Both the position numbers and the translations under genes were made by a program. Source: Sphingomonas zeae (GTDB taxonomy: Bacteria > Pseudomonadota > Alphaproteobacteria > Sphingomonadales > Sphingomonadaceae). Taken from it: a stretch of DNA of 64,000 bases. This document shows, piece after piece, positions 52,485 through 61,254 of the stretch. Position 1 is the first letter of the stretch. Every line of letters begins with the position of its first letter. The notes beneath the pieces were generated by a model. The model was not told the origin of the DNA, ran no database searches, and worked only from the letters and a program-made list of their open reading frames with translations. The DNA is taken from assembly GCF_014197135.1 (NCBI RefSeq), contig NZ_JACIFA010000003.1, positions 310,001 to 374,000 of the forward strand. Reading direction: 5' to 3'.

Positions 52485-54881
52485 TCAGAAGGTGGCGTCG
52501 AGCCCGATGCGAAGCGTGCGCGGCCGCAGCGGCGTCACCTGATCGCGCCCCGTCGTAAAGGGCGTGCCCAGCGCGAAGCGGTTGCCGCGCACGTCGGCGA
52601 GGTTGGTGATCCCCGCCGTCACGCCGTAACGGCCCAGCCCCAGCCGCGCGGTGACGCCGCTGTCGAGATAGCTGCCCTGACGCTCGCCCAGGACCGGGCC
52701 GACGCCCAGCCGCGACGATCCGACATAGCGCAGCCAGCCATCGACGCGCAGATCGCGCCCGCCCGCGAGCATCCGGCGATAGACCGCCCCAGCCCGCCCG
52801 GTGAAGCGCGCAATATTGGGGATTTGGCTGAGCCGCGCGAGGATGGCGGCCCGGTCGGCAGACTGTCCGTCCATCAGCGCAAACACCTGCGCGCTCGACG
52901 GCTCGTCGATGCGGCTATCATTATAGGACACCGCGCCCTCTACCCTCAGCCCCTCGGCGATACGGAAACCCGCCAGCGCCTCGATGGTCCAGAGCTGGCC
53001 GTCGCCGATATTGGCGGTGCTGGGCAGCCCGGTCGCGTCGATGAAATCGGCCTGGATGTCGCGCCATGCGGTATGCGCCAGCGTCAGCGATCCGTCGAAA
53101 CGATCGCGTCCCGGTCGCCCGGCACGCAAGCCCGCCTCGATCGTGGCGACCCGGTCGTTGCGGAAACGGCGGACCAGCGGCCCCTCGATCGTGAGTCCGC
53201 CGGGCCGGAAGCCCTGCTGATAGCGCAGGAAAAGCTGCGCGCCGGACGTCAGGTCGATCAGCGCGGAGGCGGATGGCAGCAGGATGGTCTGCGCCCGCCG
53301 CGCCGTGACCTCGCGCAGCCTTGTCAGGGCCTGAAGGGACAAAGCGAGCGGCAAATCCTCGCCCGCGCCGTCAAGCACCGAGCGGGTGACGCGCAGGCCG
53401 CCGGTGGTCAGCAGGCCCGGTAACAACCGCAGGCTCGCCTCACCATAGAGCGTCGCCTCCTCCACCGTGTTGACGACGCCGGTGCGCGGAAGCAGCTGGC
53501 CAGGCTCGCCAAACAGCCGGGTCAGGCGGGTGCGGTTGTGGAGATAGCTGAACCCTGCCAGCCAGCCCGACCCGTCGGGGGCGGAATGCCAGGCGCGGGT
53601 CTCGTTGGCCTGCATCCGCGTCGCATTGGCTTGCGCGAAGAGCTGCACCGGGCCGCCCGGCGGGGTGGCGTCATAACGCTCCATCAGATCGTGCGCCGTG
53701 ATGCCGCTGCTGGACCGTAATCGCACCTGCCCGATCTGACCCGACAGGATGAGTTGGGCCTGTCCGAAATCCGCCGAAAAACCTTCGGTCACGGGGGCGG
53801 AGCGGGTCAGTGGCGGACCATCCCGATCGGCATATTGGCTGTCGGCACCGCGAATGCGCTGGCCAATCCCGACCGCCTCGACGCTCCAGCCACCGCCCAG
53901 ATCCGCCTTTACCGCCGCGCGGCCCCCGAAGATCCGGGTCCGGTTGACATCGGTGCGGCCGAGCAGCGGCTTGTCGATATAGCCGCCCTCGCTGGCGCTG
54001 TCGGCGACCAGGCGGATCGCCACCCGGTCGGCGATCACCGGCAGGTTTAGCACCGCTTGCGCGTCAGCGCCCGGCGCACCGTTGGTAGTCGCCGAGCCGC
54101 CGAGCATTGCCGATCCTCCCGCGCGGGTCGGATCGGGCGCGTTGGGCACCAACCGGATGAGGCCGCCCAGTGACCCGGCGCCGTAAAGCGTGCCCTGCGG
54201 CCCCTCCAGCACTTCCACCGCTGCCAGATCGGCAAGCCGCAGATCGGGGTCGGGCGCATTGTAGCTCAGCCGCAGGTCGCCGAAATACTGCCCCACCGTC
54301 GCCTGGGTCGGGCCGGTGAAGCTGGAGTCGGCGATGCCCCGGATAAACAGCTTGTTGCGCCCCGCGCCCAGATAGGTGGAGGCGATCGCCGTCATCCGAT
54401 CGGCCAGCTTTGATGTACCCCCTGCGCCGCCCAGTTCCAGATCAGCCCCCGCCACCTGCACCACCTGCCCCGCGAAGTGATCGCGGGTCGTGTCGCGCTT
54501 ACTGGCGGTGACAATGACATCCTCGCCCTGCACATCGGCAGGGGGTAGACGACGAGGGGGCGGCTTCGGAGCGGGCGAGCGGAGGCGGGGGGTCAATCGC
54601 CAGCTTCCCGGCCCCAGCGCCTCGACCCGCGCACCGCTGCCGCGTGCGATGGCGGCCAGCGCTTGCTCGACTGACAAGGCCCCACGCAAGCGGGGCACCG
54701 GACGACGCCACAGACCGGCGTCGGGCACGACGATATTGGCCCGCGCCGCCCGGCCCAGCGCCATCACCTGCACGCCGACGGTTCCGGCGGGCAGGTCGAG
54801 CGAGACGCGATCGGCGGCGGTCGCGGGTATCGCCGCCACCACCGCCATCACGCATCCGATACCACCCCCGACCGGTCTCAC
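52485..54881 (-). CDS. TonB-dependent receptor with N-terminal STN signalling domain
   Basis: This 798-aa protein starts at a GTG overlapping the fecR-like stop. The signal peptide ends near AATAAD. The STN domain (~residues 25-95, LDLPAGTVGVQVMALGRAARANIVV ... GALSVEQALAAIARGSG) is followed by a Pro-rich linker. The plug domain follows (DVIVTASKRDTTRDHFAGQVVQV, YLGAGRNKLFIRGIADSS, LEGPQGTLYGAGSLGGLIRLV), and the barrel ends LRIGLDATF. STN receptors signal ligand arrival through FecR to an ECF sigma factor. The gene order sigma-FecR-receptor fits. The ligand may be a siderophore or another chelate; nothing visible decides. Confidence 0.93.
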   Translation of the reverse strand: MRPVGGGIGCVMAVVAAIPATAADRVSLDLPAGTVGVQVMALGRAARANIVVPDAGLWRRPVPRLRGALSVEQALAAIARGSGARVEALGPGSWRLTPRLRSPAPKPPPRRLPPADVQGEDVIVTASKRDTTRDHFAGQVVQVAGADLELGGAGGTSKLADRMTAIASTYLGAGRNKLFIRGIADSSFTGPTQATVGQYFGDLRLSYNAPDPDLRLADLAAVEVLEGPQGTLYGAGSLGGLIRLVPNAPDPTRAGGSAMLGGSATTNGAPGADAQAVLNLPVIADRVAIRLVADSASEGGYIDKPLLGRTDVNRTRIFGGRAAVKADLGGGWSVEAVGIGQRIRGADSQYADRDGPPLTRSAPVTEGFSADFGQAQLILSGQIGQVRLRSSSGITAHDLMERYDATPPGGPVQLFAQANATRMQANETRAWHSAPDGSGWLAGFSYLHNRTRLTRLFGEPGQLLPRTGVVNTVEEATLYGEASLRLLPGLLTTGGLRVTRSVLDGAGEDLPLALSLQALTRLREVTARRAQTILLPSASALIDLTSGAQLFLRYQQGFRPGGLTIEGPLVRRFRNDRVATIEAGLRAGRPGRDRFDGSLTLAHTAWRDIQADFIDATGLPSTANIGDGQLWTIEALAGFRIAEGLRVEGAVSYNDSRIDEPSSAQVFALMDGQSADRAAILARLSQIPNIARFTGRAGAVYRRMLAGGRDLRVDGWLRYVGSSRLGVGPVLGERQGSYLDSGVTARLGLGRYGVTAGITNLADVRGNRFALGTPFTTGRDQVTPLRPRTLRIGLDATF

Positions 54882-55813
54882 TCGCGCGGTTCCAGCGTCC
54901 AGCCTGATGCGACCCGCCGCACTTTCACGTCCATCAACGGCCCGAGCACCGCCGGATCGTGGCGCACTGCTTCCAGGTCGATCGTCCCCCGGAAGGGCCG
55001 CGTGGCGATGGCGGCCGCGACCGTCACCGGCTGGGCGAGGAAGCGCGACACATCCTCCGCCACCATGCCCAGCGGCGCCCCGTCAAAGGCCAGCCTGCCC
55101 TCGCGCCAGCCACCGACCTCATCGGGCTGGACGGTGGAGCGGATCAGTCGATCGCCTTCGACCGTCACCGCCTGCCCGGCGTCGAGGCGAAGCGCGGCGC
55201 CTTTGGGGTCGACCATCACCGCGCCTTCCGCGACAGCGACGCGGGTCTGCTGGCCCAGCCGCACGTCGAACACGGTACCCAGATCAACCAGCGCGACCGC
55301 CCCCGCCTGAACGGCAAAGGGGTGCCGTGCGTCATGCCGCACCTGAAACAACGCCTCGCCGCGCGACAGCATCGCCCGGCGCGGTTCGGCATGGTCCAGC
55401 TCGATCCGGCTCAAACCCGCCAGCGTCACGACGCTGCCGTCCGACAGCGGAATGCGGCGTGTCTGCCCGGCGGCAGTCTCGATGGCGTAGGGCTGGGGCC
55501 GGTCCTGCCACGCTGTCACGCCGATCGCCCCGACCAGCGCCGCCGCCACCGCGCCACCGATCCAGCGCAATGGTCGGCGTCGCACGGGTTCCGGCTCGAT
55601 CGGGACAGGCACGTCGGGATGCGCGGCCAGCGCCTGCTCGGCGTCGAGCAAGGTCATGGCCGCCCGGTCGTACCGCTCGGCATGGCCGGGATCGGCCTCC
55701 AGCCAGTCGGTGAAGGCGTCCCAGTCGGCCCGCGCCGGATCGGCCATGCGCAGCGCCCAGTCGATCGCGACCGTATCGACGCCGTGCATGGGGGAGTTGC
55801 GGTCCTGGCTCAT
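54878..55813 (-). CDS. FecR-type anti-sigma/sensor protein
   Basis: This 311-aa protein starts at ATG 55813, overlapping the sigma gene stop (ATGA). It has an N-terminal DUF4880-like cytoplasmic domain (IDWALRMADPARADWDAFTDWLEADPGHAERYDRA). One transmembrane helix lies near residues 85-103 (IGGAVAAALVGAIGVTAW). The periplasmic FecR domain follows (AGQTRRIPLSDGSVVTLAGLSRIEL ... VAVAEGAVMV), and then a C-terminal domain that contacts the receptor STN. It transmits the signal from the receptor to the ECF factor. It sits in the standard three-gene cassette. Confidence 0.95.
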   Translation of the reverse strand: MSQDRNSPMHGVDTVAIDWALRMADPARADWDAFTDWLEADPGHAERYDRAAMTLLDAEQALAAHPDVPVPIEPEPVRRRPLRWIGGAVAAALVGAIGVTAWQDRPQPYAIETAAGQTRRIPLSDGSVVTLAGLSRIELDHAEPRRAMLSRGEALFQVRHDARHPFAVQAGAVALVDLGTVFDVRLGQQTRVAVAEGAVMVDPKGAALRLDAGQAVTVEGDRLIRSTVQPDEVGGWREGRLAFDGAPLGMVAEDVSRFLAQPVTVAAAIATRPFRGTIDLEAVRHDPAVLGPLMDVKVRRVASGWTLEPRE

Positions 55814-56304
55814 CCGATCCGTTCCTTCAGCGCGGCCAACGCATGGGCCGCCATACGGAGATCGCTCTCGATAGTGCTGATACTGACACCCAGTTCGGCC
55901 GCCACCTGACGCTGAGCGATACCGTCGACCCGGACGCGGCGAAATACCGTGGCTGTCCGCTCGCCCAAGCCCGCCAGCGTGGCGGCAACCTGTTCGGCGG
56001 TCTGGCGCGCCGCCACCGCGCGTTCGGTGCCGGGGGGCGCTTCGGGGCCTTGCCCCTCGGCCCAGTCCTGCTCGCGCAGCTCCGCCTGCCGCCGCGACCG
56101 ATAGCGATCGATCATCAGCATGTCGGCGGCGCGGTAGAGATAGGCCAGCGGATTGGCGATCGGGCCGTCCATCCGGCCTGCGACCTTCAACCACAAATCC
56201 TGCACCAGATCTTCCGCCGCATCGCCCGCTCCGCGTGCCGTCAGGAAACGGACGAGCTTGTCGCGATTGGCAAGGAAAACGGCCTCAAGCCCGGTGGGCG
56301 GCAT
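55810..56304 (-). CDS. ECF RNA polymerase sigma factor, FecI type
   Basis: ATG at 56304 gives 164 aa. Region 2 spans roughly residues 8-70 (LVQDLWLKVAGRMDGPIANPLAYLYRAADMLMIDRYRSRR). Region 4 spans residues ~105-160 (LGERTATVFRRVRVDGIAQRQVAAELGVSISTIESDLRMAAHAL). There is no region 3 domain, as expected for ECF factors. It directs transcription of the linked receptor gene when FecR is triggered. It is the first gene of the coupled cassette, 140 bases after the autotransporter gene with a terminator between. Confidence 0.94.
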   Translation of the reverse strand: MPPTGLEAVFLANRDKLVRFLTARGAGDAAEDLVQDLWLKVAGRMDGPIANPLAYLYRAADMLMIDRYRSRRQAELREQDWAEGQGPEAPPGTERAVAARQTAEQVAATLAGLGERTATVFRRVRVDGIAQRQVAAELGVSISTIESDLRMAAHALAALKERIG

Positions 56305-56367
56305 GGTGGAAACCGGCAAAATCAAATGGGAGTGCCGTCGTTTAGACGAACCAGCCTCCCGTGAAAA

Positions 56368-56398
56368 GGAGCCCCACCGGGACGCAAGGTGGGGCTCC
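56368..56398 (-). terminator. terminator after the autotransporter gene
   Basis: GGAGCCCCACC and GGTGGGGCTCC form a perfect 11-bp stem with a 9-base loop. Read on the minus strand it is followed by TTTTCAC, as in a factor-independent terminator, 47 bases after the autotransporter stop. Confidence 0.8.
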
Positions 56399-56444
56399 CG
56401 TCGCCCGCGCACGCTACAGGGGGGATGCACGCGGACGAACCCCG

Positions 56445-59400
56445 TCAAAAGGCGAATTGCAAGGCGGCGCGTGCCGACAGCGCGACGTTGCCCAGCCGCT
56501 GTTCGGCATTTACTTCGCCGCTCAACCGGATTTCGCTGGTGCCGGTGATCGCGCGCACGCGCCCGACCCAGCCGCCGTCGCGGGCCTCGGGGTCGAGGAT
56601 GAAGGGCGTGCCGTTGCCGAAGCTGGCGACCGTGCGGCCCAGCGTACCCGCGATCCGCTCGCGCCGACCGCCTTCGATCTCCAGTCGGCTCCACTGCGAA
56701 TAGCGGTCATTGCCACCAAAGTTGATGCCCGCTGCAACGCTGGCGGTCAGCGCCAGTTCGTCGCTGGTCCGCTTGCGCACCGTCAGGTCATAGCCGGTGC
56801 CGCCGCCCGCCTCGCGATAGCCATCCTCGTTCAGCCGGTAATAGTCGACCGCCAGGATGGGGCGCACGTTGAACTGGCCGACCCAATGCTCCCACGAGAC
56901 CGAGCCCGATCCCGAATAGAGCATTCCCTTCCAGTCGGCGGTCGCGCGGCGCTGCACCGCCTCGGTGCCGACCACGCCGTCGAACTGGCGCTGCGAGTCA
57001 AAGGACAGGAAGGCCGCCGAGCCACGTGCCTGCGCCGCCAATGCACCCCAACGGGCACGCCAGAAGCCGGCCAGCTCATATTGGCTGTGGTTGACGCGGT
57101 TGACCGCCGAACCCTCATTGTCGCGGCCGCTCATATAGGAGAGCGAAGCCCCGAAATTGCCCGCATCGGTCTTGTGCTCGATGCCACCGCTGACACCCCA
57201 GCCGCGCACGTCATAGCTGCGGGTCGAGCGCGTGCCCTTGGACGCATCCCAACCGAGCGGGGTCAGCCAATAGCCCCATTTGCCTTCCTCGCTGAACTCG
57301 CCCGCCGGTTCGCGAAGCTGCGCGGCGGCGGCGCGCGAGGCCAGGGTCACGCCCTCGAACACGCTGCCGGTATAGTTGGGCAGCATCTGTTCGACCGCAC
57401 CGCGGAAGGCCGCGCCGTCATAGATGCCCCGGATCGCGTCCGACAGCTTGGCGTCGCTGCCGATCGCCGCATCGATCGCGTCGAAGGCGCTGACGCCCGC
57501 GTTGCTGAGGCCCAGTTCGGTCTTGGCCTTGCGGCTGACCTCGACCGCGATCTCGTTGGATTGCGCGGCAACGATCGCGCCCTTGTAAAGGAAGGGCATG
57601 GCCGAGGGCGCGAGCGTCAGGTTGCTCGCGCCCGTCAGCGTGCCCGAACGCAAAACGACATAACGGCCGGTCACGTCGGTTCCGCCCGACACCCGCAGCG
57701 CCAGCTGGCTGTTCGCGCCGATCGTCGTCGCACCGCCCACCTGGATCAGATTGCCCGTCGGATTGGCCTTGTCGAGCGCGACGCTCAAGATCGATTGGTC
57801 GCCCAGGCTCAGCGAGGCGATGTTGGTCACGCCAGTGGCCGCGAAGGTGCCACCGCCATTCGCGACCGTGACCGCGACATGGGCGGCATTGGCAAGCCGC
57901 CCCGAGAACACCCCCTTGCCGGTGATCGCCACCAGATCCTGGCCTTGCCCGGCAAAGTCCGCCACGCCGTTGAAACGCGCCGTGTCCGCGATGGTCAGCG
58001 TGTCGGCGCCGGTTCCGAAGGTGGCGGTGCCCGCATAGGTTCCGGTGCCGCTCATCTCCAGCCGGTTGTTGCCCGTACCAAAGCCGACATCCCCGCTGAC
58101 CGAGCCCGCGCCGATCTGAAGCCGGTCGTCGCCGCTGCCGAATCGGATGGCGCCGGTGATGCTGGGCGCGGCGGCTCCGGTGGCGGGCGCGATCTGACGC
58201 ACGACCGCGCCGCTGGTGTTCGCCGACAGGTCGATGGCGACGCTGCGCGAGCTGTCCGCGCCAGCGCCCGCGATCGCCCCGGCGTTCTCGACCAGGGTCA
58301 GGCCGCCGGTACGGTCGAGGATCGCGGTGGCGTTGGCCGACGCGGACGACGCCCGGATCGATCCGGTGTTGCGGATCGTGGGCAACGAAGCCCCCGCTTC
58401 GATCAGAACGGCGCTGGTCAGCACGCCCGGCGCGCCGCCCCCGGTCGCAGTGATGCTGCCGCCGTTGCGCAGTTCCGGCGTCGAGGCTCCGGCTCCGAAC
58501 CGTATCGCGGTCGCCTCGGCACCGTTGGCGGTCGCCTGCACCGTACCGCCGATCGCGACGCCCTGCGCAATCTGGACGTTGCCGCCCAGGCCACCGATCG
58601 CCAGCGCGGTCGAGCGGATGCCGCTATACACCCCGACCGACGTGATGCGGCCGTTCACGACCAGTCCGGGCGCCGGCGTCGTCCCGCCAGTCGCGCCGAT
58701 CACGACCGCACGGGTTGCCGCTCCGATCTGCATCGTCGGGGCCGCGCCGTTGGTGATGAGGTCCGCCGCCTTGCCGGTCGCATTCCCCAGCGTGACGCCG
58801 CCGGCGACATTGCCGCCGACGACCAGGGCCGATCCGCCCTGGAGCAGGTCATCCGGGTCCAGCTTCGACACATCGGCGGGCGGCGTCGTGTAGCGATAGC
58901 CGGTCGAACCGATCCCGCCCTCGATGTTCAGCGCGCCGCCGATATCGCCGTCGACCCGCGCGCCGACCGCGCCTTCGCCGACCGCGACGATCGAGCCGCC
59001 GATGGTGACATTGCCCGACACCGCGCCCGTACGCAGGCCGACCGAGCGATCGCCCAGCACGTTGATCTTGCCCGACTGGACCAGATTGCCGGTCAGCGGC
59101 CCGTTGAGCGCGATCCCGGCGGAATCATTGCCCTTGATCGTGATCTCGCCGCTGTTGGTGATGTTGCCCGTGAACGCGCCGGACGTGCGGATGCCGGTCC
59201 GTCGCGCCCCTTGCGCAAAAGGGCCGTCCAGGTCGCCGTCCTTGTCGATATCGACGGGCGTATAGGTCTCGTCGATGATGATCTTGCCGCTGTTGGCGAT
59301 TTCGCCCGTCACGCCTGCGGCCGCACCGATGCCGATCGCATCATTGGCGTCGGTCGTCTGGATGGTCCCGGCATTGGTCAGCTTGTTGTTGCTGTCGATG

Positions 59401-59594
59401 GTGACGGCAGTGCCGCTGCCGGTCGTCACCACGCTGCCCGCCGCGACGATGCTGATGTCGGCGGCAGCCCCGTTATTCACGGTTGCGGTGCGGACGGGCG
59501 CGGTCCGCTTGGTGTCGATGACGGTCTGGGCCGAGGTGGCCGTCCCCGCCGCCAGGGCAAGCGTGGCGGTCGAGGCGAAGAGCAGGCGATGCAC
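56445..59594 (-). CDS. autotransporter with beta-helical passenger
   Basis: This 1049-aa protein starts at a GTG (59594). It has a signal peptide (LLFASTATLALAAGTATSAQ). The long passenger (~25-760) is Gly/Ala/Asn/Thr-rich with repeated ITNSGEITI- and GNIRLG-like turns, as in right-handed beta helices. A linker helix (AELGLSNAGVSAFDAIDAAIG) precedes the C-terminal autotransporter barrel (~790-1049), which ends ARAALQFAF with the usual terminal Phe. It is displayed on the outer surface. Function (adhesion, biofilm, enzyme) cannot be read. It is upstream of the ECF cassette on the same strand and separated from it by a terminator. Confidence 0.92.
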   Translation of the reverse strand: MHRLLFASTATLALAAGTATSAQTVIDTKRTAPVRTATVNNGAAADISIVAAGSVVTTGSGTAVTIDSNNKLTNAGTIQTTDANDAIGIGAAAGVTGEIANSGKIIIDETYTPVDIDKDGDLDGPFAQGARRTGIRTSGAFTGNITNSGEITIKGNDSAGIALNGPLTGNLVQSGKINVLGDRSVGLRTGAVSGNVTIGGSIVAVGEGAVGARVDGDIGGALNIEGGIGSTGYRYTTPPADVSKLDPDDLLQGGSALVVGGNVAGGVTLGNATGKAADLITNGAAPTMQIGAATRAVVIGATGGTTPAPGLVVNGRITSVGVYSGIRSTALAIGGLGGNVQIAQGVAIGGTVQATANGAEATAIRFGAGASTPELRNGGSITATGGGAPGVLTSAVLIEAGASLPTIRNTGSIRASSASANATAILDRTGGLTLVENAGAIAGAGADSSRSVAIDLSANTSGAVVRQIAPATGAAAPSITGAIRFGSGDDRLQIGAGSVSGDVGFGTGNNRLEMSGTGTYAGTATFGTGADTLTIADTARFNGVADFAGQGQDLVAITGKGVFSGRLANAAHVAVTVANGGGTFAATGVTNIASLSLGDQSILSVALDKANPTGNLIQVGGATTIGANSQLALRVSGGTDVTGRYVVLRSGTLTGASNLTLAPSAMPFLYKGAIVAAQSNEIAVEVSRKAKTELGLSNAGVSAFDAIDAAIGSDAKLSDAIRGIYDGAAFRGAVEQMLPNYTGSVFEGVTLASRAAAAQLREPAGEFSEEGKWGYWLTPLGWDASKGTRSTRSYDVRGWGVSGGIEHKTDAGNFGASLSYMSGRDNEGSAVNRVNHSQYELAGFWRARWGALAAQARGSAAFLSFDSQRQFDGVVGTEAVQRRATADWKGMLYSGSGSVSWEHWVGQFNVRPILAVDYYRLNEDGYREAGGGTGYDLTVRKRTSDELALTASVAAGINFGGNDRYSQWSRLEIEGGRRERIAGTLGRTVASFGNGTPFILDPEARDGGWVGRVRAITGTSEIRLSGEVNAEQRLGNVALSARAALQFAF

Positions 59595-59831
59595 GGATAA
59601 GGTCCCCTTTATGTGCCTTTGTCCCTCCAGACGGAGCCGCCCCGCCGAAACCTTGCTGCCCAGATTAAAATTTTGTCAGGTAGCCTCCGGGTGTTGACGA
59701 TTGCAGCGCGCAGGATCAGAGGGCGGCGCAGGCGCGGGAGCCCCCGCGTCGTTCCAGAAAGCGAGAACATGTCCAGCGACAGTTCCAGTAGCGCCGCACG
59801 CCTCGGGGTCGTCCGCTAGTTTCGCAACTGG

Positions 59832-59863
59832 CTTTCGTCCGCCCCGGGTCGTGCGGACGAAAG
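59832..59863 (+). promoter_or_regulatory. hairpin burying the mgtE ribosome-binding site
   Basis: CTTTCGTCCGC and GCGGACGAAAG form a perfect 11-bp stem with a 10-base loop. The 3' arm contains GAAAGG, the only good Shine-Dalgarno sequence, seven bases before the mgtE ATG. The fold would block translation unless opened. Confidence 0.6.
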
Positions 59864-59870
59864 GTTTGAA

Positions 59871-61229
59871 ATGGTCAACGATCTGATTGCCGGCGTGGCC
59901 GCCGGTTTCCGTTCCTCCCGGCGCGGCCTGTCCATCGCCGATCTCGTCGATACGTTGCAGTCGCTCCCCGTCGAGGAGGCAGCCGACGCGCTAACCCAGA
60001 TGCCGGACGCTCGCGCCGTAGCCGTGCTCGACAGCCCGGAACTGCGCTGCGCTGCCGATATCCTGTCGCGCCTGGCCCCGGCCCGCGCGGTCGCCCTCCT
60101 TTCGCAGATGTCCGAGGACCGCGCCGCCGACGTGCTGTCCGACATGGAGGAGGAAGACGCGGCCGCGCTGCGCGCCGGGCTGCCTGCCACCGTGCGCGCC
60201 TCGATCGAGACTTTGCTCCGCTGGCCGCCTGACAGCGCGGGCGGCATGATGACGACCGAATATGTCGCCTGCCCGGCCGAAGCGTCGGTTGACGAGATAC
60301 TGGCGCATATCCGCACCGTCGAACGGAGCCGCGAAACCGTCTATTCGGTGTTCCTGCTGGAACCGCAGGGGCGGCTGGTCGCCACCGTCTCGCTGCGCCA
60401 GTTGATCGCCGCCGAGCCGACCTCGCGCGTGATCGACCTGGCGCGCGGCCATGACCCGATCACCGTCGCGCCGACCACCGACCGCGAGGAAGTCGCGCAT
60501 CTGATCCGCCGCCACGACCTGCTGGCGCTGCCCGTCGTCGACGAACAGGGCCGCCCTATGGGGATCGTCACGGTCGACGACGTGCTCGATGCGCTCGTCG
60601 CCGCCTATACCGAGGATACGCAGAAGTTCGGCGGCGTCGAGGCGCTCGACGGCCCCTATCTGGAAACCGGCTTCCTTGCGATGATCCGCAAACGCGCCGG
60701 GTGGCTCAGCATCCTGTTCTTCTCCGAGATGCTGACCGCCAGCGCGATGCAGCATTTCGAATCCGAGCTGGAACGCGCGGTCGTGCTCACCCTGTTCATC
60801 CCGCTCATCATGAGTTCGGGCGGCAATAGCGGCAGCCAGGCCACATCGCTCATCATCCGCGCGCTGGCACTCGGGCAGGTCCGCCTGCGTGACTGGTGGC
60901 GGGTGGCGCTGCGCGAACTGCCCGCGGGCATGGCCCTGGGTGCGATCCTGGGCCTGCTGGGCATGGCGCGGATTGCGCTGTGGCAGACGCTCGGCTTCTA
61001 TGATTACGGACCGCATTGGGTGCTGGTCGCCACTACCGTCGGCACCGGATTGGTCGGCATCGTGACCTTCGGTTCACTGGCGGGCTCGATGCTGCCCTTC
61101 CTGCTGCAACGGATGGGCTTCGACCCGGCGAGCGCCTCGGCCCCGTTCGTCGCAACGCTGGTCGATGTCACCGGGCTGGTGATCTATTTCACCATCGCGC
61201 TGGCGATCCTGTCGGGGACGTTGCTGTAA
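59871..61229 (+). CDS. mgtE: magnesium transporter MgtE
   Basis: This 452-aa protein has the MgtE N domain (residues 20-130, DTLQSLPVEEAADALTQMPDARAVAVLD). A CBS pair follows (~140-260), with DSAGGMMTTEY at its start, and then five transmembrane helices. The pore signature is IMSSGGNSGSQATSLIIRALALGQ. MgtE is a Mg(II)-gated Mg(II) channel of the inner membrane. The cytosolic domains close the pore when Mg is high. A strong hairpin covers the ribosome-binding site, suggesting an added level of control. It is convergent with the GH16 gene. Confidence 0.96.
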   Translation: MVNDLIAGVAAGFRSSRRGLSIADLVDTLQSLPVEEAADALTQMPDARAVAVLDSPELRCAADILSRLAPARAVALLSQMSEDRAADVLSDMEEEDAAALRAGLPATVRASIETLLRWPPDSAGGMMTTEYVACPAEASVDEILAHIRTVERSRETVYSVFLLEPQGRLVATVSLRQLIAAEPTSRVIDLARGHDPITVAPTTDREEVAHLIRRHDLLALPVVDEQGRPMGIVTVDDVLDALVAAYTEDTQKFGGVEALDGPYLETGFLAMIRKRAGWLSILFFSEMLTASAMQHFESELERAVVLTLFIPLIMSSGGNSGSQATSLIIRALALGQVRLRDWWRVALRELPAGMALGAILGLLGMARIALWQTLGFYDYGPHWVLVATTVGTGLVGIVTFGSLAGSMLPFLLQRMGFDPASASAPFVATLVDVTGLVIYFTIALAILSGTLL

Positions 61230-61231
61230 AT

Positions 61232-61250
61232 CCTCCCCGTGCCGGGGAGG
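61232..61250. repeat. CCTCCCCG palindrome between convergent genes
   Basis: CCTCCCCG-TGC-CGGGGAGG forms an 8-bp perfect stem three bases after the mgtE stop. It equals the terminal hairpins of the larger element at 32737-32860. It could serve as a bidirectional terminator. Confidence 0.6.
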
Positions 61251-61254
61251 ATGG

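Noticed and set aside
56304..56694. N-terminal extension of the ECF sigma factor upstream of 56304
   Set aside because: The frame is open, but it covers the terminator and the end of the autotransporter gene and has no family similarity.
56361..59600. 1079-codon open frame opposite the autotransporter gene
   Set aside because: Same reason: antisense shadow with Arg/Asp-rich composition and no recognisable motif.
59600..59870. M-box or other known Mg(II) riboswitch upstream of mgtE
   Set aside because: No M-box core could be recognised; only the short RBS hairpin is supportable.
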